Below, piece by piece: positions 46,901-58,428 of a stretch of DNA of 64,000 bases (positions within the stretch are counted from its first letter, which is position 1; each line of letters starts with the position of its first letter). The translations under genes and the position numbers were made by a program. Origin of the DNA: Heterotrichella gracilis (Eukaryota; Sar; Xanthophyceae; Tribonematales; Xanthonemataceae). The notes below the pieces were generated by a model, which was given only the letters and a program-made list of their open reading frames with translations, was not told the DNA's origin and did no database searches. The stretch spans positions 1 to 64,000 of the forward strand of contig JAULBX010020521.1 in NCBI GenBank assembly GCA_032358255.1. Reading direction: 5' to 3'.

Positions 46901-49900
46901 GAGCGCCTGGTTGAAGCGCGCCTCCCTGGAGGAGTTGTACCCTAACCCCAACCCTAAACAAAACAAGCTGAACCGCAAATGAGCACCCTGAAAGTTCAGG
47001 TATTGAGCAGTCTGCATGCTAATCAGGACCCAAAACCCTTGCTCACAGACAGTGACGGGGTGATGTGGCGCCCCCGCCTGGAGCGCCTGGTTGAAGCGCG
47101 CCACCTGGAGGAATTTGAGAAGCTGGTGCTGCTGCTGCCAAATCAGAACCCTAAACTATCACCCCTAAACCCTGATACTGTCCATAATGATTCCAACAGA
47201 GACTCCATAGCATGCAACTGACCAGGACCCCTCAATTCTTGGCCACAGACAGTGAGGGCGTGATGTGGCGGCCCCGCCTGGAGCGATTGGTCGAGGCGCG
47301 CCACCTGGAGGAGTTTGAAAAGCTGGTGCTGCTGACGCTGGTTGGGTGCCATGTGTCGCCCTCTGTGCAGCGCGCCTTCGTGTCGTCAAAGTCGCTGTTT
47401 GATGACATGCGGGGGGGCATGACGGTGCGGGATGGGGTTGGGCAGGGTTAGTAGGGATTTTCGAAGGCGTGTGCGGCTGATGCTGTTGTGAGTGTCGCTT
47501 GCCTCCTCCAATGCAGCGTGCAATTTGTCATCCAAGCCGCTGCTTTGTGGCCATGCATGTGGCAGGGCACGACAGGGAAGGAGCTACTTTCAACGCAAAG
47601 CACTGCAGTGCATCTTTTTGATGATGTTAAACCTGAAAACCCTAACATCTCGCAGGTTGGCTCCCTCCTCCTGGCTTTCTTCCCACAAAGCCTGCAAGAG
47701 CAGATCAGCTCGCGGCGCTACTTCTACAAGAGCGCCGCCCTGATCAAAGATGGGATCATCACGGTGCAGGGGACCGATTTTGCAAGGGACATCATGGACC
47801 AGGTGGGGTCTGAAAACCTTGACCTGGACCCTTCTGGAAACCCTAGATCATTACGTCTTAAACCCTGCCACAATAGCGCCGCCTTGATCAAAAGATGGGA
47901 TCATCACGGTGCAGGGGACCGATTTTGCAAGGGACATCATGGACCAGGTGAGGTGCCCCCATTTAGACATGTACCCTATCCATTGACCGGCGCATGCTGG
48001 ACTTTGTGCTGGGCTTGAACACCTATCAAGGGTTTAAGCCTTCATAGTCTTGGGGTTCTCCGGAATGGTCACCTGAGTCACCGCATCACCCACCACAACC
48101 ACTCACCACCACCCGCCACTCATCACCCTGTGCGTGCCTGACAACTGGTAATCCCCACATCGCAGCGGGTGGACATCGACCGGCGCATGCTTGACTTTGT
48201 GGTGGGCCTGGATACTGAGTTCTCAGATATGGTGGATGGGAGCCACCTGTATTTCCCCTCCACGACAAATCTGCAAGATGTGGTCCTCCCTGACGACCAG
48301 AAGGCCCTCATTGTCCAGACAGTGGAGACCTTCGCAGCATACCGCAAGGCCAGGAAGCGACTGGGGATGGAGATCACAGGTGGGGATTAGGAATAACGAC
48401 ATAATCTGAGACATGCACATTTGGAAAATTGAGACTGGCATAGTCTTCTCCCCTTCCCCTTCCCCTTCCCCTTTCATGCCATTCACCCGGCTTTTCCTCT
48501 CCCCTTGGTAGGCCCCTGCACCGGCATGGTCCTGCTGTTCCATGACCCAGCGATGTGGCCAAGACCATGCTCACCATTTTCACTCGAAATGTTGGATTCG
48601 ATCCACTTCAAAGCAAAGCAATACGATGTTCAATATCCCGTATTATAATGGGCACTAATGCGCTGACTATTGGCATTTTACCCCCTTTTCTTAGGTCCCG
48701 GCACCGGTATGGTCCTGCTGTTCCATGGACCCAGCGGGGTTGGCAAGACCATGATGGCCAACGCAGTGGCGCACCACGTTGGCAAGAAGGTGCTCATGAT
48801 CAACTTTCCATCTCTGGGGGTGAACGAGGCGGGGGAGATCATCCGATTTATCTTCAGGTGGGTTGTTCTTTGGGCGGTGGTGGTGGTGGTGGTGGTGTGG
48901 GTGGTCATGAGCGGGACGGGCAGGATGGAGTTTTGGTGGGCAATTCAAATCATACCTAAAACCCTAAACCAGTTTCTCTATCCCTAAGCACCCAAGTCCC
49001 CATCTTAGGGAGGCCAAGATCCACGATGCACTGCTATTTTTCGACGAGTGCGAGTCCATTTTTGAGGATCGGGAGCTGCGCGGGTCCCGCCACGTCAACA
49101 TGCTGCTCACCGAGATTGAGAAGCATGATGGACTCACAATCATGGCCACAAACAGGTAAGTAATTCGTTATGCCAGTCACTGTTGTACTTGTAATACCGT
49201 TCACTGGAGCTAGCGTTGTTGCAGACGCTTGAGGGTTTAAGCTCTAATTGCCAGACTGGTTTAAAGATCAAGCCATTTAGGGTTTTGAGTGAATCGTTAG
49301 GGTTTGAGCTTGACCGCGCAGCACACTTCTACTGTTTGCAACTGCTGCACGCCTCCCCCTGTGGTGCCAAGTCGCACCAGCTAGACAGAGTTATGAAATG
49401 ATCATCATTAGGCAGTAATTCTGTTCTCCTCACCAATCCAATGGCACCCCAAACCCTCCACCATAACCCAAACCCACCTCCGCCACCAGGCCGCATGAAC
49501 TAAATGAAGCCATGCACCGCCGCATCACCATGGCTTTCGAGTTCCGGAGGCCAGACCACGTGCAGCACACACACATCTGGCACCAAATCAGCACCAAAAA
49601 AGCCCATGGACAGCAGGAAAATGTACTGGGAATTTTGCAAAAACTGGTCCCACTAACCCCTCCTTCCCCCCCTCTTTTACCTCTAGGCCGCATGAACTAG
49701 ATGAAGCCATGCACCGCCGCATCACCATGGCATTCGAGTTCCGGCGCCCAGACCACGTGCAGCGCACACACATCTGGAGGCGCCATCTGCCCCCTACCCT
49801 GGAGGTAACAGAGGATATGGATGTGGCTGCCCTGGCGCTCAAGTATGAGCTGTCGGGGGGTTACATCAAGAACGCGATACAGGTGGCGCTGTCAAAGTAA

Positions 49901-52900
49901 GGCGGATGGAACACCCTAAACACTACATGTCTATAGTTCTGGAGCATATGTTGCAAAACCCTAAACCCTTCCCCCACCCTAGAGGTGACTAGGGATGTGG
50001 ATGTGGCTGCTCTAGTGCTCGGATATGAGCTGTCAAGGGGGGAAATCAAATGCGATACAGGTGGCGAGGTAAGGCTGGTGGAATTTCCCAAACCCAAAGC
50101 TGACCCCTGCACACTGCTACACGCCCGTACACACTTCTACAGAACACCCATTTTGAGCAACTTTTTTTTGTGCTGTACACTACACACCTCTACACTATCC
50201 TACACACAACTACACGCCACGCCAGTGCAGCACTTTGGCACCATTTGAGGGAGTTTACTGGACTCTACACTCCACTACACATGCCTACACATCACTACAG
50301 GATAAGCTGCATTTCCCTCGCATCCCGGCCTGGGTCTTATTGCCCGCTTCCCACCCTAAACCCTAAATCCTAAACCATGAACCCTTATACCCCGCTCAGC
50401 GCACAGTGTGGGGCCACGCCCTGAGCCTCAATGCATCAGCAATGTCCCCAGCCAATCCACAGCACAACACAAACCTCGATGTGCTGGGCTGCGGGTTGCA
50501 TCCGTTATCCTCCACTGGAAACCCATATCTCAATACACATTTTTCTCCCCTTGTAGGGCCACAGCGCGCAACCCCGATGCACCGGTTGTGTCCCAAGCGG
50601 ACCTGCTTGCTGGAGCACAGCTACAGCTAAGGGGTGCGCTGCGCATGAAGGATTTCGACCGCCGCCGGATACCCACCCGTGGCCTCGATGAGGTATTACC
50701 ACCCCCTGACAAGAAAAACTGATTTGTCCTTGTGCATTGATCATGGTCTCAAGTCAAAGAAGGTCTTTTGGCCAAGGTCTGGTTGGGGAATTATGTTGGC
50801 AGATTGATCGCATCGTCACCCAGTGACAGCCACAGCCACAGTCACAGGCACACCTGCCATGACAATCTCGATTACAGGCTGATAACACTTTCATCCCCAG
50901 GTGCTTCTACCCCCCGAGCTGAAATCCAAGCTGGAGAAGGTGGTGCACCATGAAAAGGCTCGAAATGTGCTGGTGGGGCAATGGGGTTTTGGCAACGGGG
51001 GGGACCTCTCCGGCACCGCCTGCCTGTTCCATGGGCTCCCTGGCACTGGCAAAACCCTAGCGGCGGAGGCGGTAGGGTTTGAGACGGGCAAGCCGCTCAA
51101 GGTGCGTTTAAGATTTAGGGCTCAGGGTATAGGTTTTCAGACGGGCAAGCCGCTCAAGCTGCCTGCTGGCGCTCGCAATCATTGATACAACGATTTACGG
51201 TATTGTACTGATGATGATGATTTATTAATATGCAAGCACCATTTGAGCATGAATGATACAACTGTACACGTCTGTCGTCTTGTGCCAGCCGGTGCAGCAT
51301 GCATGGCAGACTGCCAGTCATGGCATGCCATGGTGAGGCCTTGCATGCGTACTTAAACAACTTCCAATCCAATATATCTAAACCCTCCTCACCACAGATC
51401 GTCAACTGCGCGGGGCTGGTGTCCAAGTGGGTGGGCGACACCCCCGGGAACATAGACGCAATGGCATATGTCTAAATTGATCCACCCTACTGTAATCCCA
51501 TACAAATACAAATCCAGTTTAATGTACTGTGGCACAATCCAGTTTTAATTAACTTGGATTTTATGTGCCCCCACCACAGATCGTCAACTGCGCTGGGCTG
51601 GTGTCCAAGTGGGTGGGAGACACCCCCAAGAACATAGATGCACTCTTCCAGGAAGCCAGGGGCTCGGATGCAGTGCTGGTGTTTGACGAAGCTGAGGGCC
51701 TGTTTGGGGCACGAAGCAGCGACATGGGGTCTTCATCGAATCGATATGCGGCGATGGACGTGGGTGAGTGGCAGTGGCAGTGTGTGGCGGTGGTGGTGGT
51801 GGTGGTGGTGGTGAATTCACATTGGTTTAGGTGTAAATAGCTCTGACGAAGGTGAGGGCCTGCCTGGGTCTTGTAGCAGGGACATGGGGTCTTCATCGAA
51901 TCGATACGCCGCCATGGACGTGGGTGAGTGGCGGTAACAGGGTGTGGCGGCGGCTGCGGTGGCGGAGGGTGGGTAATTGGAGGATGGTTTCAATGGGGTG
52001 TGGAGCAATAGGGGGTGAGGGATGTGTGGACGGTGGGGAGTTTTTAGGTAGAGCAATACGTTGTGAATGCATGTGATATGTACCTAGCAATTACCTAGCA
52101 TGGACCACTCATGGTAATCTTGAGCGACATTGGGCCGATGGTTTCCTTTCTGAGCACAGCACTCCGCCTCCCCTTCCCAGGCGTCCTTCTGCATCACCTT
52201 TAATTCACCCAGGCATGTTCTTCTCTGAATGTACCCCATGGGTGTGCTTTCAAATGATTTGCTGCTGAGGGTTCTGTCTAAACATGCAGATGTCATGCCC
52301 ATGTAGCTCCATGTTGGCCTTCTACCTTGACCTCGACTAATTTCCTCCCTCCCCAGGCGTCCTGCTGCATCACCTTGAGACCCACCCAGGCATTGTCGTC
52401 CTCATCACAAACAAGCCTGAAGCCCTGGACAGCGCCTTCAACCGGCGAATCAGGTTCTCACTCGAGTTCCCCCTGCCAGGACCGTCTCTCAGGTACAAAT
52501 ACAGGACATGTCCTGCCAAATTTACAAGTACAATTTGCAATGGAAAAAAATACAATCAAGTTCGTATTTCAGGGTCCAATTGCAACTGCACCTTAGGTAG
52601 CTGGTCAGCGCCTTCAAGGCACAAATTGTCTGATGTGGTCTCAAGGGTGAACTTCTCAATGCCAGTACCTCTGTGTGTTGACTGGGTATATTCTTTCAGG
52701 GCAAAGCTGTGGCGTGCCCTCATCCCAGCGCAGGCGCCAGTGTCCCCAGACGTGGATTGGGAGGCGCTGGGACGGGGATGGGAGCTGTCAGGCGGGTACG
52801 TGCGATCATGAATGCAATCAATTTGTGCTGTTCTCTTTTGTGATCCAAGAATTGACCAATCCACGTCAAAGCAATGTGAGTGGTTTTCAATGTTATTGCT

Positions 52901-53173
52901 TTATTTATCCACTGTGAGTGTGCTCCCAAGGAATCAATTGCGCCAACCCAAATTACATGTACGTGTGTTGAATTTACTTCCCAGCTTTCTCTTACATGCA
53001 TTTACTTTACTGATTGTAGGTCTATCAAAAACGCAATCATCCGCGCTGCCACGCGCGCAGCGCTGCGCATGGTAGACGGCGTGGCACAGATCACCATGAA
53101 GGATCTACAAGAGGAAGCAAAGGATGAAGGCAACAAGGGGAGCGACAGGCCCAAACTGGACATGTACCTGTGA
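40918..53173 (+). CDS. Large protein with two AAA+ ATPase modules
   Basis: Twenty-two exons join in phase: 40918-40948, 41645-41766, 42321-42489, 42771-42907, 43613-43819, 44160-44387, 44720-44954, 45370-45480, 45844-45891, 46239-46514, 47249-47424, 47656-47802, 48166-48379, 48695-48857, 49009-49155, 49687-49896, 50557-50692, 50901-51101, 51580-51763, 52357-52492, 52700-52795, 53020-53173 (about 1175 residues). Module 1: Walker A GPSGVGKT (about 712), Walker B ALLFFDECE (about 762), sensor TIMATNRP, HRRI. Module 2: GLPGTGKT (about 964), VLVFDEAEGLFGARSS (about 1018), sensor VVLITNKPEALD, FNRRIRFSLEFP, LSGGSIKNAI. The 700-residue N-terminal part is unassigned, with an acidic Ala/Gly/Glu linker from exons 8-9. 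The second module resembles bacterial AAA ATPases with DEAD(A)LFG-type Walker B. Substrate unknown. The 10-residue first exon is the weakest part. Confidence 0.82.
41815..42240 (+). repeat. Three copies of double-AAA exon 3 acceptor edge
   Basis: About 41816-41858 (partial), 42026-42092 and 42168-42240 repeat the AVE.FSEVEWYRLGEALFVL-coding start of exon 3 with its acceptor. Only 42321 continues in frame to a donor. Confidence 0.9.
43402..43505 (+). repeat. Copy of double-AAA exon 5 acceptor edge
   Basis: Repeats the DYRTWLCAALES.NLLAPRG-coding start of exon 5 (43613-43819), acceptor included. It stops matching after about 95 bp. Confidence 0.9.
46075..46172 (+). repeat. Copy of double-AAA exon 10 acceptor edge
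   Basis: Repeats the start of exon 10 (46239-46514) with an internal deletion (DLCKYCTDLEYL versus DLREYRTDLEYL). Confidence 0.85.
46618..47140 (+). repeat. Copies of double-AAA exon 10 donor edge and exon 11 acceptor edge
   Basis: 46618-46716 repeats the HQQLREL..KERLERMRVEH-coding end of exon 10. About 46866-46930 and 47047-47140 repeat the DS.GVMWRPRLERLVEARHL-coding start of exon 11 (47249-47424). So donor-edge copies lie next to the upstream exon and acceptor-edge copies next to the downstream exon within one intron. Confidence 0.9.
47873..48025 (+). repeat. Copies of double-AAA exon 12 donor and exon 13 acceptor edges
   Basis: 47873-47950 repeats the end of exon 12 (coding VQGTDFARDIMDQ in the parent, frameshifted by one base here). 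About 47980-48020 repeats the IDRRMLDFV.GL-coding start of exon 13 (48166-48379). Confidence 0.85.
49487..50070 (+). repeat. Copies of double-AAA exon 16 both edges
   Basis: 49487-49595 repeats the start of exon 16 (coding PHELNEAMHRRITMAFEFRR). About 49965-50070 repeats its end (coding LEVT.D.DVAAL.L.YELS.G). They flank the working exon 49687-49896 on either side. Confidence 0.9.
51395..51470 (+). repeat. Copy of double-AAA exon 19 acceptor edge
   Basis: Repeats the IVNCAGLVSKWVGDTP-coding start of exon 19 (51580-51763). About 51843-51930 repeats the donor edge of the same exon (SSNRYAAMDVG). Confidence 0.9.
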
Positions 53174-54444
53174 GGGAGGGGAAGAAGAGGACATGGTTGT
53201 TGAGCCTGGGCCCTGATCTGTTGCTGTTCAACAGGTTTCAATTCAACCTGATGTGTGTGTCTTTCGTGTAGCACAAGGACTGATGGCATTGTTGGCATTG
53301 CAATGACTTCAAGCGCCTGATATATGTTAGGCACCGCTCCCTACTGGACCGGCTTTAGGCCTTTGGCTTAGCAAGAAAAGGCGAAGGATGAAGGCAACAA
53401 GGGGAGTGACAGACCCAAACTGGACATGTACCTGTGACGGGTGGGCAGCAGCTCGCACGGACTTGTGAGGAAGGACTTATGGCAACATCAGGAGAATAAA
53501 GGAGAAGAAAACAGTCAATATATAATATGTCCGGTTTACAACTCGGGCCCGCAGCGTATCTAGTCAGTGCATCGTGTTGTGAGCTGGTGTCACCATGCCA
53601 GGCATTCTTGCCAGTCTGAGATTAATCCAGTTGAAGCTAGGATTCTGAATTACGAAACAGAGCCAACACTGTGGTTAGCCAGCCACTTGTAGGTAAACCC
53701 TTGCAGCAAGCTAGCTGGAAGGCTAGAGCTGAAAAATGGCGCTGCTTGTTGGCTTTTTGCAAAAAGAAAATTGAGATAATTAAAAATGTGCAAGGGGTGC
53801 ATTCAATATCACAATCACGGAAGGGAGATGGACGAGGCATGATGTTTTAACATTTGCAAAACTTTCTTGAGGGACAACTACAACAAGCTTCGTCCTTTAC
53901 CTCTTTTGCTGGTACACGCAGATTACTGATAAAACGAGTCTTTTGCCGTAACAGAGCGCCGAGTTGATTGGGCATCTTTCCCTGAAATTAACTTGTCGAT
54001 CGACATTACCTTGTCTTTGATTGCCCTCTGAACAAGCGAGGGCATTAGGAGCTGGTCGCTTAAGAAGGGCTCTGCACGCACTTGGTACGTATTGGCGTGT
54101 TATCCTGGCGCGGGAAGCTCAAAGTCGTTAAGCATCCGCATCCTGGGCCTGCCGTCATGATGCACTCAACCATGAAGCCCATCAGCTGCAAACCAGAGCC
54201 CAACTGCACCTCAATGCATTTTTAAGTTCATTTTCATGCAGCTTAGCTTTCTCCGTGCAACCTTTGGGTCATATCTGTATGCATGCATATGTGGCAGCCC
54301 TTTACAATCTTTGCGCTGAAAACACGCCTTTGATACCACAGTGCTGCTTGTGCGTGGTGTTAAAAGACATTTCTCGTTGTCACTTGGCTTCTGCGGTAGC
54401 TCAGGGTGCTTGGGTAACGTGGTACAGGTGCTGCGGAGGGTGCG
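53174..54444. other. Spacer with copy of double-AAA terminal exon
   Basis: 53363-53438 repeats the last codons and stop of the double-AAA gene (coding GNKGSDRPKLDMYL). The remainder, the presumed SR45 promoter, shows no gene. Confidence 0.65.
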
Positions 54445-57242
54445 ATGGCGAAATCAGATGCCAGTAAAGGCTCTGCCAGCTCTGGAACGAGGTATGCAAC
54501 CGTGAGAACCTGACCTGCATGATACTTCTTCTGCACTGGAATAGCATTTCGGCTATCTGTATATTCACTGCAGAACTCTGATGGGTTAAACCTGACTGAG
54601 GCTGCCCTGGCATCGTGGTGAACTTCCTGGTGATGCTCTGTGCACAAGCGGTTAGATAAGCAGTGGCAAGGAGCACCCAGCAATCCACCTTCAACCCTTC
54701 AACCACAACCACTCCTGTGTCCTTAGAACCTGTCTCTCACGCCTTCTTGTCCCTGGCACTCCGCTGGGCCTCCTCATGGCCACATCATATAAACCCTTAA
54801 AACCCTCATAGCCACAATACATAAACCCTTAACCCCAAGGTAACTGTTGCAGTCATAGCAAGGCATTCCAAGCCCACAACGGCATAGTGCCCTTCAAGGG
54901 CACATACCCAGGACTCATAATTCCACAACCTAGGTATTTATACCATTTACCATCCCTCCAATACCCCCTCTGACAATGGTTTTGTCGCTCCACTGTTGCA
55001 GCAGCAGCAGCAGCAGCGGGGGCAGCAGCAGCAGCAGCGGCACTTCAAGGTCTTCCTCCCCCTCCCACAGCAGTGGACGGTCTGCCTCCCCGCCAGCACG
55101 CAAGCCAAGCAAGGATGGCGGCATGCCCAGCAAGGCGGCAGACGGTGGCAAAAGGGGCGACAAGGGACCCGTAGCGATGGAGGTTGAGGCCAAGCCTGCG
55201 GAGCCCAAGTCTGCACCCAAACCAAGCAAGGTGCGCGCGCGGCCCTGGCAGCACACTTTGCAACCTGCAAAACAGCTATGTGCAGCGCTAAGTACTCGAA
55301 ACCATCTGGACTGTGTTGCTGAGACGCATAGAGACCTTCGGACAGGCGCGCGTTGGGCGTGCGCTACCTGAACCAGAAACCTCAGCGACACACACATCCG
55401 TGCGATACTTTGCACGCGCACCGCTGCCAAATGACAGCAGGCGGTGCACCCTCAGCAGGGTTGTACTCCCCCCTCACCCGACCCTCATCTGGTGCCCTTC
55501 CCCCTGGGAGCAGGTTGACGCGCTCGAGACTGCGCGGTTGCACATGACTGTACATGACACACTGCAACGTTTGGTCTGCACATGACAAGTTGCAGTGTTT
55601 GCTCACTAGCCCCTCACTAATTTGGCTGAATATGAAACCCGCAGGTTGATGTGCCCGAGACAGCACGCCTGCACGTTGGCCACCTCACCCGGAATGTCAG
55701 CGACGCCCACATCCAGGAGATATTCTCGCACTTTGGCGCCGTGAAGAGCGTGGAGCTGGCCATAGACAAGGTGGTGAACCTGCCAAGGGGGTTTGCGTAC
55801 GTGGAGATGGCGTCCAAAGAGGAGGCGGAAAAGGCGCGTGGGTACATGGACGGGGGGCAGATTGACGGGAACCTCATCAGGTGCGCGGCGCCCCCCTAAA
55901 CCCTTGAAAAGCCCTAATGATAACCCTGGCAAATCATGCATACGATGCACACGTTGTAGCCTTTGTTTTCAACGCTGGTCTCTTCTTTTGAGAGGATTTA
56001 TAACCCTCTACCATTTCACTTGTGTGGTCTGTGCGCCTGCCATGCATGCGCCCCCCAAAACCCTGATGAAAACCCTAACCACAAACCCCCTCTCGCCCTT
56101 GCCGCAGCGTGCAGTTTGTACTGCTACCACGCAAGCGCTCCCCACCTCCCCGGCCGCGCAGCCCACCACCCCGGCCCAAGCCGCAGCCCGCCCTGCCACC
56201 CCCACCACCCCCGCGCCGCGACAGGGACGAGCGTCGGGAGCGGGAGGACCGCAGGCCTGCGCAGCGCAGCCCGGTGGGTAGGAGGAGCCCCAGCCCCCCG
56301 CCCCGCAGGCGCGCGTCGCCGCCACCCCGCCGCAGCCCCGTGAGGAGAAGGTAATTGGATTGAAATGGGAAACCACAAAATATCGATACTTATAAAAACA
56401 GAAAGGCATTTTCGAGAGACAAATATGATTCAGACACGAATGAGTATTCCTGTGAATTTCTGCAATGTTTTTTATTAACATTATTACATAATTTGAAATC
56501 GCTTACTTTTTGTATTTGTTATCGCTAAGGGTCAAATGGTACAATCTAGTCAGTTGATGTTTTCATTAAATTACCCTCCAACGCAAAGTTATTTGCCAGC
56601 AGGCTGCCATCCCCCCCACCCCGCCGGCGACCCAGCCCCCCCAGGGCATACCCTGCCCGTCGCCGCAGCCCCTCGCCCAAGCGCCGCAGCCCGCCCCCCC
56701 GCCGCCGCAGCCCCTCGCCCCGCCGCCGATCACCCGTGCGGGATCGGCGTTCGCCCCCCGGGCGCGACCGCCGCCGCTCGCCGCCACCAAAGGTACAGCT
56801 TTCTTACCCTTTCTGGCTGTGGTGTTCTGTGCGCCATGGAGTCTCTCTGCACCATGTTATTTCAGTACCGCAAAGCGATGACCGGTGCCAGAGTGCCATC
56901 CATGCTCAACTTAATCCTCAAGTGCAACCAGGGGTGTGCCAAGGTTCAACTCGTGACCAGGCACTGCATGTGTACGTGCCCCCCTCTACCATGCACCATC
57001 ACCCCCCCAGTCCTACCCCCCCAACCCCCCCATACTCTCCTCGTGCCAACTACTCTTACCCCCCTTCCACGTCCCCACAGCGCGCCTCCTCGCCCCCCCG
57101 CCGCCGCGGTCGATCCTCATCCTCCGACACCTCGTCTTCATCCAAATCCTCATCGCGCTCACGCTCCAAGAGCAAGGGCCGCAGGTCTGCCTCGTCATCG
57201 GGATCGGGATCCACATCAAGCGGCACCACGGGGTCTCGTTGA
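54445..57242 (+). CDS. SR45: SR45/RNPS1-type splicing factor
   Basis: Six exons join in phase: 54445-54491, 55002-55230, 55645-55880, 56108-56350, 56603-56792, 57081-57242 (368 residues). Layout: Ser-rich RS domain 1; one RRM (ARLHVGHLTRNV as RNP2 region, LPRGFAYVEM as RNP1, then YMDGGQIDG); then a long Arg/Pro/Ser RS domain 2 (RRRSPSP-type repeats) and a final SSSSKSSSRSRSKSKGRR tail. The RNP1 context NLPRG(F/Y)AYVE with MDGGQIDG is diagnostic of RNPS1, called SR45 in plants, an exon-junction and ASAP complex component acting in nuclear splicing and mRNA surveillance. The start ATG at 54445 gives MAKSDASKGS, joining in phase to a coding AGC repeat at 55002. Partial copies of exon 3 (about 55512-55548) and of the terminal exon (about 57360-57440) flank it. 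Confidence 0.9.
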
Positions 57243-58428
57243 GAGGGGCGGGGGTTGCGAAGGGCTGTGGGGGTGGCGGTTGCCAGCGCTCCTCCTGCCC
57301 CCGCCGCTGCGGGCTGATCTACCGACACCTTGGCAATGTTCAAATCCTACTTGCATTCCTGGTCCAAGAGCAAGAGCCGTGATCTCTATCATCGTCAGGA
57401 TCAGGATCCACGCCCAGCGGCATCTCGGGGCCTCGCTGAGAGGGGCCTTAATGGCAGGGCGTTGCAGGAGGCTGGATGGTTTGTGTGCCTCAGTTATACG
57501 GGCTTGTTGTGGGTGGCGGAAGGGTGGGTGCGTGGGTGGAAAGCAGCAGTCTTGGGGCGGTGGCAGTTGGGGATACTTGGCCGCGCATGGAAGGGCACGA
57601 TCTGCAGTGGGATGATGTTGTGGGGGAACAGACCATCGCCTCGGCCCGAGGCTTGGGGGCTCTAAAGAGCTGTGGATGTGTGTGCACTCTGGTCATGCCA
57701 CGTCCTATGGCGCATGTGTGGGTGCAAGGTTGAATCTCGCACCCACAGAATTTCTTCTGAACAAGTTGACCACGCTTATGTATTTCTTGTTTGTGCCTGC
57801 CGTCTACCTTGGAAAGCTGTTTTCCTCCCTTGAGGCGCCAACCCCTGATACTGGATCCATATATTGGAACACCTTGGAGGTTGAGGCGTGGTAATGTTAC
57901 AAGTTTATCACTTGTGATCCCTTGCTGAAGGGATAACACCTGAAGTGGACGTCTTGTATAGGCACTGCGCTGGAGTGTGTCCCATGGGGCTTGGAACCCT
58001 ACTAGGGTTGAACCCCAAAACACAGGGTTTCATCCCCATTCAAGAGATTGTAATTGTGCACCCCTGACAAGATAAGCTTCAAGATATGGGAGTGGCATGG
58101 TGCACCGGGCTACACAAGCAGTGCACTTGCTTACCGATATCACCTGACCACGGGTAGCCAAACGCAGCGCGAAGTCAGTCTAGCAGGAGCCAGTTGGCTA
58201 AGTCTTACCACTGCTTGTGCAAACAGCTGCAACAGCTCTGGCGCATGCCGTCACCTGTGACAACTGTCCGGGTACCATATTGACAAATCATACCCGTCAA
58301 ATCCCATTTGATACCGCTTTTTGGCTTTGAACACCACAAGCTGTCAGTAAGTTTCATTTGATCTGTGCGGGAAGTCCCCACTACGAGTGGGCGGGAATCA
58401 CCGACAACTACCCACAAACCGGTGTAGA
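57243..58428. other. Spacer between SR45 and lumen-protein gene
   Basis: About 57360-57440 repeats the terminal exon of SR45 including an equivalent of its stop (coding region SKSK..SGSGST decayed). No other gene recognised. Confidence 0.55.

Noticed and set aside
56536-57615. Long 359-codon reading frame over the SR45 3' half
   Set aside because: It is a shadow frame of the Pro/Arg/Ser-coding GC-rich exons and reads through introns; the in-phase exon chain gives the RS domain instead.
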